From contig JAJDYJ010000086.1 of assembly GCA_022822865.1 (NCBI GenBank), positions 1 to 35,060 on the forward strand: a stretch of DNA of 35,060 nucleotides, in the 5' to 3' direction. Shown here piece after piece: positions 9,521 to 20,079 of the stretch. The stretch's first letter is position 1; each line of letters opens with the position of its first letter. The DNA is from Pseudomonadales bacterium. GTDB lineage: Bacteria > Pseudomonadota > Gammaproteobacteria > Pseudomonadales > Pseudohongiellaceae. Position numbers and translations under genes: made by a program. The notes under the pieces were generated by a model, which was given only the letters and a program-made list of their open reading frames with translations, made no database searches and was not told the origin of the DNA.

Positions 9521-10120
9521 TTGAAAGTCAAATCCGGCGACAGTTCGGGCTCGGCACCGGATCCATTCCGGATGATCCGCCGCCTGCAAGGACCGCGTGG
9601 TCCGGCGCCCGTGCATCTCTGGAATCCGCCGTTCTGCGGCGATATCGACCTGCGCATTGCCCGCGATGGCGTCTGGCACCACGAAGGCAGGCCCATCCGG
9701 CGTCAGGCCATGGTCAATCTGTTCGCTTCGATCCTGAAACGGGAAGGAGACGAATATTTTCTCGTCAATCCGGTGGAAAAAATGCGCATCCAGGTGGATG
9801 ACTGCCCGTTTCTGGTCGTCGACATGGAAATCCGCAATCCCGGGCAGGAACAGGCGATTGTCTTTTTCACCAATGTCGAGGAAACCGTCGAAGTCGATGC
9901 GGAGCATCCGATCCGCGTTACCGGCGTCGAAGAACCCCATCCCGCGGTGCATGTGCGCGGCGGCCTGGACGCCTTGCTCAGCCGGCCCGTGTTCTACCGC
10001 CTGGTCGCGGCCGCCAGACAGTACCGGGAAGACGGGGAAATCGTCACCGGCGTCGACAGCAATGGCCGCTTCTTCGAGTTGGGCAGAAGCACTGTTAACC
10101 CCGGTCCGGACCCCGGTTGA
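9521..10120 (+). CDS. DUF1285 family protein
   Basis: This 199-aa conserved protein is of unknown function. The family signature is plain: PVHLWNPPFCGDIDLRI near the N-terminus, then REGDEYFLVNPVEKMRIQVDD and FLVVDMEI. The TTG at 9521 is preceded by GGGGAG at 7-base spacing and is preferred; the next ATG (9572) has no ribosome site and would leave only about 10 residues before the conserved core. It lies upstream of etfBA with 63 bp between, and diverges from mnmH. No membrane segment or signal peptide is seen, so it is probably cytoplasmic. Confidence 0.85.
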   Translation: MKVKSGDSSGSAPDPFRMIRRLQGPRGPAPVHLWNPPFCGDIDLRIARDGVWHHEGRPIRRQAMVNLFASILKREGDEYFLVNPVEKMRIQVDDCPFLVVDMEIRNPGQEQAIVFFTNVEETVEVDAEHPIRVTGVEEPHPAVHVRGGLDALLSRPVFYRLVAAARQYREDGEIVTGVDSNGRFFELGRSTVNPGPDPG

Positions 10121-10183
10121 CCCTTTTCGGCAAAAGCGGCATTATTGCCGCCCGTTTCAGCACCCGCACGGATTCCTCCCTTC

Positions 10184-10933
10184 ATGAAGATACTCGTCGC
10201 CGTCAAGCGCGTGGTCGACGCCAATGTCAAGGTCCGCGTCAAATCCGACGGCACGGGCATGGAACTCGCCAATGCGAAGATGGCGATGAATCCCTTTTGC
10301 GAGATCGCGGTCGAGCAGGCCGTACGCATGAAGGAACAGGGTCAGGCCGAAGAAATCGTGGCGGTCTCGATCGGCCCCCAGGTCTGCCAGGAGCAATTGC
10401 GCACCGCGCTTGCGCTCGGCTGTGACCGCGGCGTGCTGGTGACCGCCGACGGCGATGTCGCGCCCTTGCAGGTCGCCAGGATTCTCAAGGCCTTGCTGGA
10501 TCGGGAATCCCCCGATCTGATCATCCTGGGCAAACAGTCCATCGATAGCGACAACAACCAGGTCGGACAGATGCTGGCGGCGCTCGCCGGCATGGGGCAG
10601 GGCACTTTCGCCTGCAAGGCCGAACTGGATGACGGCCGCATCACCGTAACCAGGGAGATCGACGGCGGTGAACAGACGGTATCGCTGAAACTGCCGGCGG
10701 TTGTCACGACCGACCTGCGGCTTAACGAACCTCGTTACGCTTCGCTGCCCAATATCATGAAGGCCAAGCGCAAGCCGATCGACCAGTTGACCCCGGCCGA
10801 TCTGGGCGTGGATACCGCCTCGAACCTGAAAACCTTGCGCGTATCGCCTCCCGCCGAACGCGAAGCCGGAATCATCGTCGAGACCGTCCAGGATCTCGTC
10901 GACAAGTTGAAAACCGACGCGAGAGTCATCTAG
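10184..10933 (+). CDS. etfB: Electron transfer flavoprotein, beta subunit
   Basis: This 249-aa subunit pairs with EtfA to form the FAD- and AMP-binding heterodimer that carries electrons from acyl-CoA and other dehydrogenases to ETF:ubiquinone oxidoreductase. The start [12 protein letters not shown] is typical; an upstream in-frame ATG at 10145 is not needed. The family signature [20 protein letters not shown] and the AMP-binding region around [13 protein letters not shown] are present. etfA follows after 17 bp, so the pair forms an operon. A small hairpin (GCGGCA/TGCCGC, 10136-10151) lies just upstream but lacks a T-tract and is not called a terminator. Confidence 0.96.
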   Translation: MKILVAVKRVVDANVKVRVKSDGTGMELANAKMAMNPFCEIAVEQAVRMKEQGQAEEIVAVSIGPQVCQEQLRTALALGCDRGVLVTADGDVAPLQVARILKALLDRESPDLIILGKQSIDSDNNQVGQMLAALAGMGQGTFACKAELDDGRITVTREIDGGEQTVSLKLPAVVTTDLRLNEPRYASLPNIMKAKRKPIDQLTPADLGVDTASNLKTLRVSPPAEREAGIIVETVQDLVDKLKTDARVI

Positions 10934-10950
10934 TAATCCAGGAAACCGGC

Positions 10951-11892
10951 ATGTCTATATTGGTCATCGCGGAACACGACAACGCTTCGCTCAAGGCGGC
11001 GAGCCTGAACGCGGTCGCCGCCGCCGCGGAAATCGCGGGACATCTCGGGCAGACGGAGATTCACATGCTGGTGGCGGGTCATCGATGCGCCGCCGTGGTC
11101 GAGGCCGCCGCCGCGATCGCCGGAGTCGCCAAAGTGATCCTGGCCGACGCCGCCTGCTTTGAACATCAATTGCCCGAGAGCCTGGCCCCGCTGGCGCGGG
11201 ACCTGGCCGGCTCGTATTCCCATGTGCTGGCCCCAGCCACCACGACCGGCAAGAACCTCATGCCGCGGATTGCGGCGCTACTGGACGTCGCGCAGATTTC
11301 CGACATTTCCGCCGTCGAATCGGCGGACACTTTCGTGCGGCCGATCTACGCCGGCAACGCGCTGGCGACAGTCCAGTCATCGGACCCGGTCAAGATCATT
11401 ACCGTCCGCATAACCGCCTTCGATGCCCAGGGCAGCGGCGGCGCGGCCCCGGTCGAGAATTGCGACATCGTCGTCGAGCAGGATCAGTCCGCGTTCGTCG
11501 ACGAAAACCTTTCCGTTTCCGAGCGGCCCGAGCTGACTTCGGCGAAAGTCGTGATTTCCGGCGGCAGAGGCATGCAGAACGGCGAAAACTTCGTCTTGCT
11601 CGAAAAAATCGCCGACAAGCTGAACGCGGCCATCGGCGCTTCGCGCGCGGCCGTGGACGCGGGATTCGTGCCCAACGACATGCAGGTCGGACAGACCGGC
11701 AAGATCGTGGCGCCGGAGCTTTACATCGCGGTCGGCATTTCCGGCGCGATCCAGCATCTCGCCGGCATGAAGGACAGCAAGGTCATCGTCGCGATCAACA
11801 AGGACGCGGAAGCCCCGATCTTCCAGGTGGCGGATTACGGGCTGGTGGCGGATCTGTTCAAGGCTCTGCCGGAACTCGAACAGGCCCTGTAA
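10951..11892 (+). CDS. etfA: Electron transfer flavoprotein, alpha subunit
   Basis: This 313-aa FAD-binding partner of EtfB works in beta-oxidation and amino-acid catabolism. The C-terminal FAD domain shows [46 protein letters not shown] and [19 protein letters not shown], all diagnostic of the housekeeping (group I) ETF. A Shine-Dalgarno sequence AGGAAA precedes the ATG. Its stop lies 15 bp from the stop of the converging rne gene, with no room for a long terminator. Confidence 0.96.
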   Translation: MSILVIAEHDNASLKAASLNAVAAAAEIAGHLGQTEIHMLVAGHRCAAVVEAAAAIAGVAKVILADAACFEHQLPESLAPLARDLAGSYSHVLAPATTTGKNLMPRIAALLDVAQISDISAVESADTFVRPIYAGNALATVQSSDPVKIITVRITAFDAQGSGGAAPVENCDIVVEQDQSAFVDENLSVSERPELTSAKVVISGGRGMQNGENFVLLEKIADKLNAAIGASRAAVDAGFVPNDMQVGQTGKIVAPELYIAVGISGAIQHLAGMKDSKVIVAINKDAEAPIFQVADYGLVADLFKALPELEQAL

Positions 11893-11907
11893 CGGATCCG
11901 CCCCATA

Positions 11908-14547
11908 TCAGTTTGAAGCGGCCGTCTCTTCCTGGCGGCGGCGCACTTCCCTGGGATCGTTCGGCGCCCGGCCCTGCAACGGGGGCGCGGCGGGAGCCTC
12001 ATCCGCCGGTTGCGGCGCAGCATCGTCGCCAGAACTCGTGCTTGCCGGAGTCTTGGCGGGTTTTGCCTCGGACGATTTTGCCGCAGGCGGCTGGGGTTCT
12101 TTCGCCTCTTCCTTTGCAGGCTCCTCTTGCTTTGCAGTCTCTTCCTGCGGTGCGGCCGATTCCTGCTCATCCGTGTCGACTTTCACCGCTTTCTTCCGCG
12201 GCCGTCCGGCTTTGGATTTGCCGCCGGATTTTGTTCCACTTCTGGATTTGCGGGTTTTCTTGCCTTCGGATGCCTCTTCCGCGGCGGCCGTTTCCGTCGC
12301 TCCCGCGGCAGCCGGTTCGATCGGCGCGACGCTTTCAGGCAGATCCGGCTCAGCGCCGTCGGCTTGCGCCGTAACGTCTTCGGTTTTTCCGGAGTCGACC
12401 TCAGCCGGAGATTCCACGGTTTCCGCAGGGGGCGAGACTGCCTCGACTTCAGATTCCGCCGCGGCCGTCAGATTCTCCTCCACGGCGGATTCTTCAGGGC
12501 CGGTATCGGCAGGTCTCGGCCCGCGTTTGCGCTGTGTGCTGCTGCGGGTCCGCTTCGCGGCGGGCCGGCGCCTGGCCTTGCCTTGCGCCGTCTGCCGTTC
12601 TTCGGTGGTTTCTTCGCTTGCCGCTTTTTCGGCCTGACGGGTTTCGGCAACCGGGGTTTCCGATGCCTTGGCGGCCTGTTTGCGAGTCTTGCCGCCACGG
12701 CCGCGGCCGCTGGATTCCTTGCGCGGAGCTTTCTCGCGCTTGCCGCTTTCCGCCCTGGCGCGTTTTTCGGGCTGGGCGGCACTGTCCTGCTTGCCGCGCC
12801 TGTCGGTCTTGGCGCGTCCGTCGGATTTGCGTTCCCGCGCTGGCGCCGCGCGCCTTGCTTGCTCGGGTTTCGAGCGCTTCGGCGCAGTGGCCTCCGGGGA
12901 ATTCGTCGCGCTTGCGGCCTCACTGCCGAACAGATTGCGAACCGCATTGCTGAGGAAAGCGACCGGGCCGGTGGCCGGACGTTGGGGCCGTGCGTCCGCC
13001 ACGGCGACCCGGCTCACCGCGGGCTGCCTGTGGGCGGTCTCGACCGGAGTTTCGCTGACGGCGGATTCGGTGCTGTCGATTTCGTATTCTTCTCCCTTTT
13101 GATTGACGCCGGAAATCCGGTAATGCGGCGTTACCAGTTCAGCCGCGGGAACGACCACGAGGCTGGATCCGCTTTCTTCTTCGATATCCGCGATTTCATC
13201 GCGCTTTTCGTTCAGCAGATAGGCGGCGACATCGAGCGGGGCCGCGACGCGGACTTCGCGATTCTTATCCTTGCTCGCCTCTTCCCGCATGATGCGCATG
13301 ATCGACAACGCGAGCGATTTGACGTCCCTGACCCGGCCCAGTCCGCCGCAACGCGGGCAAATGACGCTGCTGGTCTCATCGAGCGACGCCCGCAGCCGCT
13401 GCCGGGACATCTCGAGCAGGCCAAAACGGGATATCCGGCCGAGTTGCACGCGCGCGCGGTCGGGCTCAAGCGCTTCCCGGATGCGATTCTCGACCAGGCG
13501 TTGATGCTGGTTCGAGCCCATGTCGATGAAATCGATGACGATCAGGCCGCCGATATCCCGCAGCCGCAATTGCCTGGCAATTTCATCTGCCGCTTCGAGA
13601 TTGGTGGTCAGCGCGGTTTCCTGGATGTCGGCGCCGCGAGTGGCGCGGGCCGAATTGATGTCGATCGCGACCAGGGCTTCGGTCGGATCGATCGACATCG
13701 TGCCGCCTGAGGGCAGTTTCACGTTGCGGCCGAAAGCGCTTTCGATCTGATGTTCGATCTGGAAGCGGTTGAACAGGGGCAGTTTCTCTTCGTGCAACTT
13801 TATGCGGCTTTCGTATTGCGGCATCACCTGGCGCACGAACTGCATCGCTTCTTCGTATGTTTCGCCGGTATCGAACAGCACTTCGCCGATTTCCTCGCGC
13901 AGATAGTCGCGAATCGTGCGCAGGACGACATTGCTTTCCTCGTGAATCAGGAATGGCGCCTTTTTCTTGCCGGCAACATCCTGGATCGCTCGCCACAGGT
14001 TTGTCAGGTAGTCCAGATCCCATTGCAGTTCCTGTGTTTCCTTGCCGACGCCGGCGGTGCGCACGATCAATCCCATGTCGTCGGGGATGTTCAGCGCGCG
14101 CAGCGATTCCTTTACTTCCGAGCGCTCGTCGCCTTCGATGCGGCGCGAGATGCCTCCGAGCTTGGGATTGTTCGGCATCAGCACCAGATAGCGTCCCGCC
14201 AGGCTGACGAAGGTGGTCAGGGCCGCGCCCTTGTTGCCGCGCTCCTCCTTTTCGACCTGCACGACAACTTCAGCGCCTTCCTTGATCGGGCTGCCGCCGT
14301 TTCCGGCAGCGTCGCGGTATTGATCGGAGATTTCCTTCCAGGGCAGAAATCCGTGCCGGCTCGCGCCGAATTCGACGAAAGCGGCTTCGAGACTGGGTTC
14401 GACCCGGGTGATCTTGCCTTTGTATACGTTTGCTTTCTTGCGCGCCTTGCTGGGGAATTCTATGTCGAGATCGTACAGTCGCTGGCCATCGACCAGCGCA
14501 ACCCGCAATTCCTCATGCTGGGCCGCATTTACCAGAATGCGTTTCAT
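11908..14547 (-). CDS. rne: Ribonuclease E
   Basis: This 879-aa endoribonuclease matures rRNA and tRNA and starts most mRNA decay, usually at the inner membrane as the core of a degradosome. The catalytic half (about 1-500) has the S1 domain ([20 protein letters not shown]), the metal-binding Asp296 ([10 protein letters not shown]) and Asp339 ([10 protein letters not shown]), equivalent to E. coli D303 and D346, and the zinc-link CPRCGG. After about residue 510 the protein is disordered and rich in Lys/Arg, Glu, Ala and Pro, giving RNA-binding and protein-docking tracts, and it ends with [16 protein letters not shown], a conserved tail motif in related gammaproteobacteria. A Shine-Dalgarno sequence (AGAGGA) lies in a hairpin loop. 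The shorter total length (1061 aa in E. coli) reflects a shorter scaffold. Confidence 0.96.
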   Translation of the reverse strand: MKRILVNAAQHEELRVALVDGQRLYDLDIEFPSKARKKANVYKGKITRVEPSLEAAFVEFGASRHGFLPWKEISDQYRDAAGNGGSPIKEGAEVVVQVEKEERGNKGAALTTFVSLAGRYLVLMPNNPKLGGISRRIEGDERSEVKESLRALNIPDDMGLIVRTAGVGKETQELQWDLDYLTNLWRAIQDVAGKKKAPFLIHEESNVVLRTIRDYLREEIGEVLFDTGETYEEAMQFVRQVMPQYESRIKLHEEKLPLFNRFQIEHQIESAFGRNVKLPSGGTMSIDPTEALVAIDINSARATRGADIQETALTTNLEAADEIARQLRLRDIGGLIVIDFIDMGSNQHQRLVENRIREALEPDRARVQLGRISRFGLLEMSRQRLRASLDETSSVICPRCGGLGRVRDVKSLALSIMRIMREEASKDKNREVRVAAPLDVAAYLLNEKRDEIADIEEESGSSLVVVPAAELVTPHYRISGVNQKGEEYEIDSTESAVSETPVETAHRQPAVSRVAVADARPQRPATGPVAFLSNAVRNLFGSEAASATNSPEATAPKRSKPEQARRAAPARERKSDGRAKTDRRGKQDSAAQPEKRARAESGKREKAPRKESSGRGRGGKTRKQAAKASETPVAETRQAEKAASEETTEERQTAQGKARRRPAAKRTRSSTQRKRGPRPADTGPEESAVEENLTAAAESEVEAVSPPAETVESPAEVDSGKTEDVTAQADGAEPDLPESVAPIEPAAAGATETAAAEEASEGKKTRKSRSGTKSGGKSKAGRPRKKAVKVDTDEQESAAPQEETAKQEEPAKEEAKEPQPPAAKSSEAKPAKTPASTSSGDDAAPQPADEAPAAPPLQGRAPNDPREVRRRQEETAASN

Positions 14548-14574
14548 GCGTTTGTTTCCTCTTGGATAAACGCA
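14547..14574 (-). promoter_or_regulatory. Hairpin presenting the rne ribosome-binding site
   Basis: In the rne mRNA, TGCGTTT pairs perfectly with AAACGCA over 7 bp, leaving a 14-base loop that holds the Shine-Dalgarno core AGAGGA. The last stem base is the A of the start codon. RNase E is known to autoregulate through structures in its own 5' leader in E. coli; whether this one takes part is inference. Confidence 0.5.
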
Positions 14575-15132
14575 GAAAGCAAGCAGGAGAATGCCAGGGC
14601 AGGCCAGCTACGCGCGAACCGGATTCAGGGGCTCTTGGTCCCTGCCGGCGTCAGGCTGGCGATTGACTGGAGATTCGACAATACCGGCGCGTGGCGGCGA
14701 ATCGACTGAATTGCCGCTTCCGCACCGAAGGCCCGTTCGATATCGGAGCCTGATTGCAATGTATTGTAATGTGCAACAATCTTTCAGCTTGTTGTCACTT
14801 CGGGGCCGTCGCCTTTGGGCGCCATGGCCGGCCGAATCAGAATTCCCGTACTTGTTTTCTGCAATTCGGATCACGCCGTATGGTCAAGCGTGTCCGTGCA
14901 TTAACGATGCGATCCCGTTCTCTGTCAGGGCGACCGCCATCGTTCGTAATCTTTGCTAATCGTGGTTCACTCAGGAACCGGGAGGGCCAAAGGATCAATA
15001 AAATCAACAATATGCCCAACCGGCGACTATAGCACTTCTACAAGCCCGCAGCAAGCGCAGTCTCTCCCGAAAACCGGGCCGTTCCGTTATAATGCGCAGC
15101 TTTTTGCACGCGGCCACGTAACGGGGAAATCC
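14575..15132. other. Divergent rne/aspS intergenic region with a likely aspS promoter
   Basis: This gap of about 560 bp has no convincing gene. It presumably holds a long rne 5' leader on the minus strand, as RNase E genes often have, and the promoters of both genes. On the plus strand a perfect -10 hexamer TATAAT at 15088-15093 lies 39 bp upstream of the aspS start; its -35 is weak. GGTTC/GAACC (14964-14979) forms a short hairpin of unknown meaning. Around 14750-14800 the sequence becomes AT-rich (many CAAT/ATTG words), a likely area for the rne promoter, but no clear -35/-10 pair was identified. Confidence 0.5.
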
Positions 15133-16899
15133 ATGCGCAGTCATTATTGTGGTGAAATGAACGAATCCCTGGTCGGGGAGGAGGTCACGCTTTGCGGCTG
15201 GGTGCATCGGCGCCGGGACCACGGCGGCGTGATATTCCTCGACACCAGGGATCGCGAGGGAATTGCCCAGGTCGTGTTCGATCCGGATACGCCGGAGAGT
15301 TTCGCCGTCGCCGAACAGATTCGCAACGAATTCGTGATCCGGATTTCGGGTAAGGTGCGCCCCCGGCCCGAAGGAACCGAGAATCCGGACATGCCCACCG
15401 GCAAGGTCGAAGTGCTTGGCAGGGAACTGGAAATCCTGAATCGTTCGGAGAGTTCGCCGATTCCGGTGGACGAATACGTCGAGGTCGGCGAGGACACCCG
15501 TCTGCATTACCGCTACATCGATTTACGCCGGCCCGAGATGACCGAACGCGTGCGTTTCCGCTCGCGTCTCGCCCGCGTCGTGCGCGAGTTTCTCGACGAC
15601 CGGGGATTTCTCGAAATCGAAACGCCGCTGTTGACCAGGGCCACGCCGGAGGGCGCGCGGGACTACCTCGTGCCGAGCCGGACGCATCCGAACCAGTTTT
15701 TCGCCTTGCCCCAGTCGCCACAGTTGTTCAAGCAGATTCTTATGGTTTCGGGCATGGACCGTTACTACCAGATCGCCCGCTGCTTTCGCGACGAGGATCT
15801 GCGCGCCGACCGCCAGCCCGAGTTCACCCAGATCGACGTGGAAATGTCCTTTGTCGAGGAAGAACAGGTCATGGACTCGATGGAGGCGTTGATCCGGCAC
15901 GTCCTCGCCGAGACCATGGGCGTGGAACTCAAGTCCTTTCCACGCATCAGTCACGCCGAGGCGCTGCGCCGTTACGGCAGCGACAAGCCAGATTTGCGTA
16001 TTGGCCTGGAACTGGTCGATCTGGCGGAACTGATGCGCAACGTCGATTTCAAGGTTTTTCGCGAACCCGCCTCGCGGGAGGATTGCAGGGTGGCGGCATT
16101 GCGCGTGCCCGGCGGCGAAAGGCTCAGCCGCAAGCAGATCGACGATTACACCGATTTCGTGCGCGCGCGCGGCGCCGGGGGACTGGCCTGGATCAAGGTC
16201 GCCGATCCCGCCCTCGGCCGCGAAGGCCTGCAGTCTCCCATCGTCAAGTTCATGGACGACGACACCGTAAGCGGCCTGCTTGCCGCAACCGGCGCGGAAG
16301 CCGGCGACATCATCTTCTTCGGCGCTGACAGGATCGCCACGGTGAACGAATCGCTCGGCGCCCTGCGGCTGAAAGTGGCCAAAGACCTGGAACTCGTAGA
16401 GGAGGGCTGGGCGCCCTTGTGGGTGGTGGATTTCCCGATGTTCGAAACCGCGGGCGACGGCAGTCTGACGCCTCTGCACCATCCGTTCACCGCGCCTTCC
16501 TGTGGCGCGGACGAACTGCGCGCCAATCCTCTCGGCGCCCTTTCGCGCGCCTACGACATGGTGCTCAACGGCGTCGAGCTCGGCGGCGGCTCGATACGAA
16601 TATCGCGGCCGGAAATGCAACAGGCGGTTTTCGATCTGCTCGGCATCGGCCCGGAAGAGGCGGAACGCAAATTCGGATTCCTGCTGGCCGCGTTGCGCTA
16701 CGGCGCTCCGCCTCATGGCGGCATCGCTTTCGGGTTCGACCGGCTGGCGATGCTCCTGTGCGGCGCCGACTCGATCCGCGACGTGATCGCCTTTCCGAAA
16801 ACCCAGTCGGCGTCCTGCCCACTGACCGCGGCGCCGGGAGAGGTTTCGGCGGCGCAATTGCGCGAGTTGCACATCCGGCCGCGGCAATTGCAGAATTGA
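15133..16899 (+). CDS. aspS: Aspartyl-tRNA synthetase
   Basis: This 588-aa class IIb synthetase charges tRNA-Asp. The start is [15 protein letters not shown], preceded by GGGGA at 7-base spacing; a longer frame runs upstream through the promoter and is not coding. The N-terminal OB fold binds the anticodon ([21 protein letters not shown]). Motif 2 is [18 protein letters not shown], motif 3 is [13 protein letters not shown], and a bacterial-type GAD insertion lies between (about 280-420). The length matches the bacterial type. Whether it also charges tRNA-Asn cannot be told from this window. yebC follows after 25 bp, a common gammaproteobacterial pairing. Confidence 0.97.
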   Translation: MRSHYCGEMNESLVGEEVTLCGWVHRRRDHGGVIFLDTRDREGIAQVVFDPDTPESFAVAEQIRNEFVIRISGKVRPRPEGTENPDMPTGKVEVLGRELEILNRSESSPIPVDEYVEVGEDTRLHYRYIDLRRPEMTERVRFRSRLARVVREFLDDRGFLEIETPLLTRATPEGARDYLVPSRTHPNQFFALPQSPQLFKQILMVSGMDRYYQIARCFRDEDLRADRQPEFTQIDVEMSFVEEEQVMDSMEALIRHVLAETMGVELKSFPRISHAEALRRYGSDKPDLRIGLELVDLAELMRNVDFKVFREPASREDCRVAALRVPGGERLSRKQIDDYTDFVRARGAGGLAWIKVADPALGREGLQSPIVKFMDDDTVSGLLAATGAEAGDIIFFGADRIATVNESLGALRLKVAKDLELVEEGWAPLWVVDFPMFETAGDGSLTPLHHPFTAPSCGADELRANPLGALSRAYDMVLNGVELGGGSIRISRPEMQQAVFDLLGIGPEEAERKFGFLLAALRYGAPPHGGIAFGFDRLAMLLCGADSIRDVIAFPKTQSASCPLTAAPGEVSAAQLRELHIRPRQLQN

Positions 16900-16924
16900 C
16901 TGAACGGCAGGCGGCGGTCTCAGT

Positions 16925-17668
16925 ATGGCGGGACATAGCAAATGGGCCAATATCAGGCATCGCAAGGCGGGGCAGGACGCCAGGCGCGGCAAGATTTTCA
17001 CCAAGATCATTCGTGAACTGACCGTTGCCGCCAGGCTCGGCGGCGGCAATCCGGCGGACAATCCGCGACTGCGGGCGGCCGTGGACAAGGCGCTTGGCGC
17101 CAACATGCCGCGTGACACCATCGACCGCGCCATAGACCGCGGCGCCAATCCGAGCGCCGGCGAGGACGTCGAGGAATTGACCTATGAGGGTTACGGCCCC
17201 GGCGGCGTCGCCATATATCTCGACTGCCTCACGGACAACCGCAATCGCACCGCCGCCGCGGTGCGCCATGGCTTCAGCAAGTTCGGCGGCTCGCTCGGAA
17301 CCAATGGTTCGGTGGCCTATCTCTTCAGCCGCACCGGAGTGATTTCCTTCGCTCCGGGCGGCGACGAAGACGCCATCATGGAACTGGCGCTCGAAGCCGG
17401 GGCCGACGATGTCCTCGTTAACGATGAAGGCGGCATCGAAGTGCATACGAGCCTGGAATCTTTCGGCGCGGTTCAGGATCGATTCCGCAGCGCCGAAATC
17501 GAGTTCCGCGGCGCTGAAATGACCATGCTGCCTTCCACGGAAGTCGAACTCGACCTCGAGGGCGCCGCCAGGCTGCTGAAGCTGCTGGAGCATCTGGAAG
17601 ACCTCGACGACGTGCAGAATGTCTGGTCCAACGCCAACGTGCCGCCGGAAGTCGCGGAACAGCTTTGA
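16925..17668 (+). CDS. yebC: YebC/PmpR/TACO1 family protein
   Basis: This 247-aa member opens with the signature [19 protein letters not shown] and continues [37 protein letters not shown] and [11 protein letters not shown]. The family was described as DNA-binding regulators in some bacteria; more recent work ties members to ribosomes and relief of stalling at proline runs, so the exact role here is open. It stands between aspS and ruvC, its normal place in many gammaproteobacteria. A 79-bp gap follows before ruvC. Confidence 0.95.
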   Translation: MAGHSKWANIRHRKAGQDARRGKIFTKIIRELTVAARLGGGNPADNPRLRAAVDKALGANMPRDTIDRAIDRGANPSAGEDVEELTYEGYGPGGVAIYLDCLTDNRNRTAAAVRHGFSKFGGSLGTNGSVAYLFSRTGVISFAPGGDEDAIMELALEAGADDVLVNDEGGIEVHTSLESFGAVQDRFRSAEIEFRGAEMTMLPSTEVELDLEGAARLLKLLEHLEDLDDVQNVWSNANVPPEVAEQL

Positions 17669-17747
17669 TGAATGTGCGGCGACTTGCGTGGTGCGGAACT
17701 GACAGGCGCTTCTGGTCTCTTTTTTGCGGGTTTTCAGCCGATAATCT

Positions 17748-18287
17748 GTGAGCGTGAGTATCATAATCGGAATTGATCCGGGCTCCCGGGTTACTGGCTA
17801 CGGATTGGTTCGTTCCCTGGGGGAGCGGCTCGAACATGTGGACCATGGCTGCATCCGGATGGCGCATTCGGAGCAGGCCGAGCGGCTGCGCGAAATTTAT
17901 GAAGGTCTCGGCGAAGTGATGGAGCGATTCGCGCCCGGCGAGGCCGCGGTCGAGGAAGTGTTCATGGGCCGCAACGCGGCTTCGGCGTTGAAACTTGGGC
18001 AAGCCCGGGGCAGCGCGATTGTCGCCTGCATTTCCCGCGGCGTGCCGGTGGCGGAATATTCGGCGCGCAAGGTCAAGCAGGCGGTGGTGGGCAGCGGCGC
18101 GGCCGGCAAGGAACAGGTGCAACATATGGTCAAGTTGCTGCTCGACGTCGATGGCGTCATCGCCGAAGACGCCGCCGACGCGCTCGCGGTTGCGATTTGC
18201 CACGCCCATACCCGGGACAGCCTGGTGCGCATCGCGGCCGCGGGGTCACAAGCGGCTTCCTACAGCCGCAGGAGGTTCCGGCTGTGA
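17748..18287 (+). CDS. ruvC: Holliday junction resolvase RuvC
   Basis: This 179-aa dimeric nuclease cuts Holliday junctions made and moved by RuvAB. The RNase H-like fold shows the acidic active-site residues in IIGIDPGSRVTGYG, AVEEVFMGRNAASALKLGQ and VIAEDAADALAVAICHAH. Two in-frame GTG codons (17748 and 17754) can start it; neither has a Shine-Dalgarno sequence, and the second gives the more typical N-terminus. A GATAAT hexamer at 17740-17745 could be a -10 box. The stop overlaps the ruvA GTG start by 4 bases. Confidence 0.95.
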   Translation: MSVSIIIGIDPGSRVTGYGLVRSLGERLEHVDHGCIRMAHSEQAERLREIYEGLGEVMERFAPGEAAVEEVFMGRNAASALKLGQARGSAIVACISRGVPVAEYSARKVKQAVVGSGAAGKEQVQHMVKLLLDVDGVIAEDAADALAVAICHAHTRDSLVRIAAAGSQAASYSRRRFRL

Positions 18288-18901
18288 TCGGGCGCATTCG
18301 CGGCACATTGGCGGAGAAGGCGCCGGCGGAAGTGTTGATTATGGCCGGCGGCGTCGGTTATGAAATCCAGATTCCCCTGAGCGCGTTCGAGCAATTGCCC
18401 GACATCGGCGCCGAGCTTGAGTTGCACACGCATCTCGCCGTGCGCGAAGACGCCCAGGTGCTGTTCGGCTTTCCGGGCGCGCGGGACAAACAGGCGTTCC
18501 GGCATCTGATCAAGGTAAGCGGCGTCGGACCGCGCATGGCCCTGGCGCTGCTTTCCGGCATGAGCGCCGGGGAACTCGTCGCCGCCGTGCAAGGCGGCGA
18601 TGTTTCCCGTTTGAGCAGCGTGCCCGGAATCGGCAGGAAGACCGCGGAACGCATGATCGTGGAACTGCGCGACCGGCTCGATGACGGCAGCGTCATTTCG
18701 CTGCCTCATGAAACCGGACGTGTTGCCGCGAGCGGCGGCCGGGAAGCAGAAGACGCTCTTGTCAGCCTCGGCTACAAGCAACAGCAGGCGGCCAGACTGA
18801 TCGCGCGCATCCGGCGCGATCATCCCGGCGCCGCCGATACCGAGGATCTGATACGCCTTGCGCTGAAAAGCCTGGCGCCGGGAGCGGGAGGCGGTCCATG
18901 A
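18284..18901 (+). CDS. ruvA: Holliday junction branch-migration protein RuvA
   Basis: This 205-aa tetrameric DNA-binding subunit holds the four-way junction flat for RuvB. It has an OB fold at the N-terminus ([14 protein letters not shown]), helix-hairpin-helix motifs [18 protein letters not shown] and [19 protein letters not shown], and a C-terminal RuvB-contact domain (about 155-200). The GTG start overlaps the ruvC stop (GTGA) and is preceded by a strong AGGAGG at 8-base spacing, which decides it over longer readings. The stop overlaps the ruvB ATG. Confidence 0.96.
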   Translation: MIGRIRGTLAEKAPAEVLIMAGGVGYEIQIPLSAFEQLPDIGAELELHTHLAVREDAQVLFGFPGARDKQAFRHLIKVSGVGPRMALALLSGMSAGELVAAVQGGDVSRLSSVPGIGRKTAERMIVELRDRLDDGSVISLPHETGRVAASGGREAEDALVSLGYKQQQAARLIARIRRDHPGAADTEDLIRLALKSLAPGAGGGP

Positions 18902-19953
18902 AGGAAGAGCGTGTCATCACGCCGGAAGTGACCGGGCCCGAAGACAACCTGGAATCGCTGCGGCCGTTGCGGTTGCGCGACTATATCGGCCAGCGGCCGG
19001 TCAGGGAACAGATGGAGATTTTCATCGGCGCCGCCCGCAAGCGCAAGGAATCCCTCGACCATGTCCTGATTTTCGGCCCGCCCGGCCTCGGCAAGACCAC
19101 GCTGGCGCGCATCGTTGCCAACGAAATGGGGGTCGCCATCCGCAGCACGGCCGGTCCGGTACTGGAAAAGTCCGGCGATCTGGCCGCGATTCTGACCAAT
19201 CTGGGCGAAGGCGACGTGCTCTTTATCGACGAGATTCATCGCCTGCGGCCGGCGATCGAGGAGATCCTCTATCCGGCGATGGAGGACCACCAGCTCGACA
19301 TCATGATCGGCGAAGGACCGGCGGCCCGCTCGATCAAGCTGGACCTGCCGCCGTTCACCCTGGTCGGGGCGACCACCCGCGCCGGGCTGCTCACGTCGCC
19401 GCTGCGCGACCGTTTCGGCATCGTGCAGCGGCTCGAGTTCTACAGCGTCGACGATCTGGCGCGAATCGTGTCGCGCTCCGCGGGTATCCTCGACATCGAG
19501 ACCAGCAAGGATGGCGCAAGGGAGATCGCCGGCCGTTCGCGCGGCACGCCGCGCGTCGCCAATCGGCTGTTGCGGCGGGTGCGTGATTTTTCCGAGATGA
19601 AGGAAGACGGCAGGATTACCAGTGGGTCAGCCGACCGGGCGCTCGACATGTTGCATATCGATGGCAACGGCTGCGATCACATGGATCGGCGGCTGCTGCA
19701 TACGATGATCGAAAAGTTCTCCGGCGGCCCCGTCGGAGTCGACAGTCTCGCGGCGGCCATCGGGGAGGAGCGTGATACCATTGAAGACATCCTGGAGCCC
19801 TTCCTGATCCAGCAGGGTTTCATCATGCGTACGCCTCGCGGACGAGTGGTGACGCCATACGCCTATCGCTATTTCGGTCTGCCGGACCAAGCCGGAGCGG
19901 ACGATCTGCTGTTGCGGGCCGACTCGGGGTCCGCCGAAGGCGAATTGCCTTGA
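18898..19953 (+). CDS. ruvB: Holliday junction helicase RuvB
   Basis: This 351-aa AAA+ hexameric motor drives branch migration. Walker A is [12 protein letters not shown], Walker B is [11 protein letters not shown], sensor 1 is LVGATTRAG, and the arginine-finger region is SPLRDRFG. The C-terminal winged helix ends [15 protein letters not shown]. The ATG overlaps the ruvA stop (ATGA). In most gammaproteobacteria ybgC follows; here only 126 bp of non-coding DNA separates ruvB from tolQ. Confidence 0.97.
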   Translation: MKEERVITPEVTGPEDNLESLRPLRLRDYIGQRPVREQMEIFIGAARKRKESLDHVLIFGPPGLGKTTLARIVANEMGVAIRSTAGPVLEKSGDLAAILTNLGEGDVLFIDEIHRLRPAIEEILYPAMEDHQLDIMIGEGPAARSIKLDLPPFTLVGATTRAGLLTSPLRDRFGIVQRLEFYSVDDLARIVSRSAGILDIETSKDGAREIAGRSRGTPRVANRLLRRVRDFSEMKEDGRITSGSADRALDMLHIDGNGCDHMDRRLLHTMIEKFSGGPVGVDSLAAAIGEERDTIEDILEPFLIQQGFIMRTPRGRVVTPYAYRYFGLPDQAGADDLLLRADSGSAEGELP

Positions 19954-20079
19954 TTACGACAGAATTTGGAAGCATCTGCCGGATTTGGGTCAGGGAAAGG
20001 CCAGTATTCTGCGTTGCAATCAACATGGGCCGAATTCTCGCGCCCCGGAGTATGCGGAGTGGGTGAACAATTAGGGCCA

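Noticed and set aside
10136..10151. GCGGCA/TGCCGC hairpin before etfB as terminator
   Set aside because: The stem is short and no T-run follows; etfB starts 33 bp later.
12010..13710. Long plus-strand frame of 566 codons opposite rne
   Set aside because: It is the antisense shadow of the GC-rich rne gene; its Arg/Phe/Gly-rich product has no family motif, and rne is certain on the other strand.
15523..17148. Minus-strand frame of 541 codons opposite aspS/yebC
   Set aside because: It overlaps two certain genes and has no motif or ribosome site.
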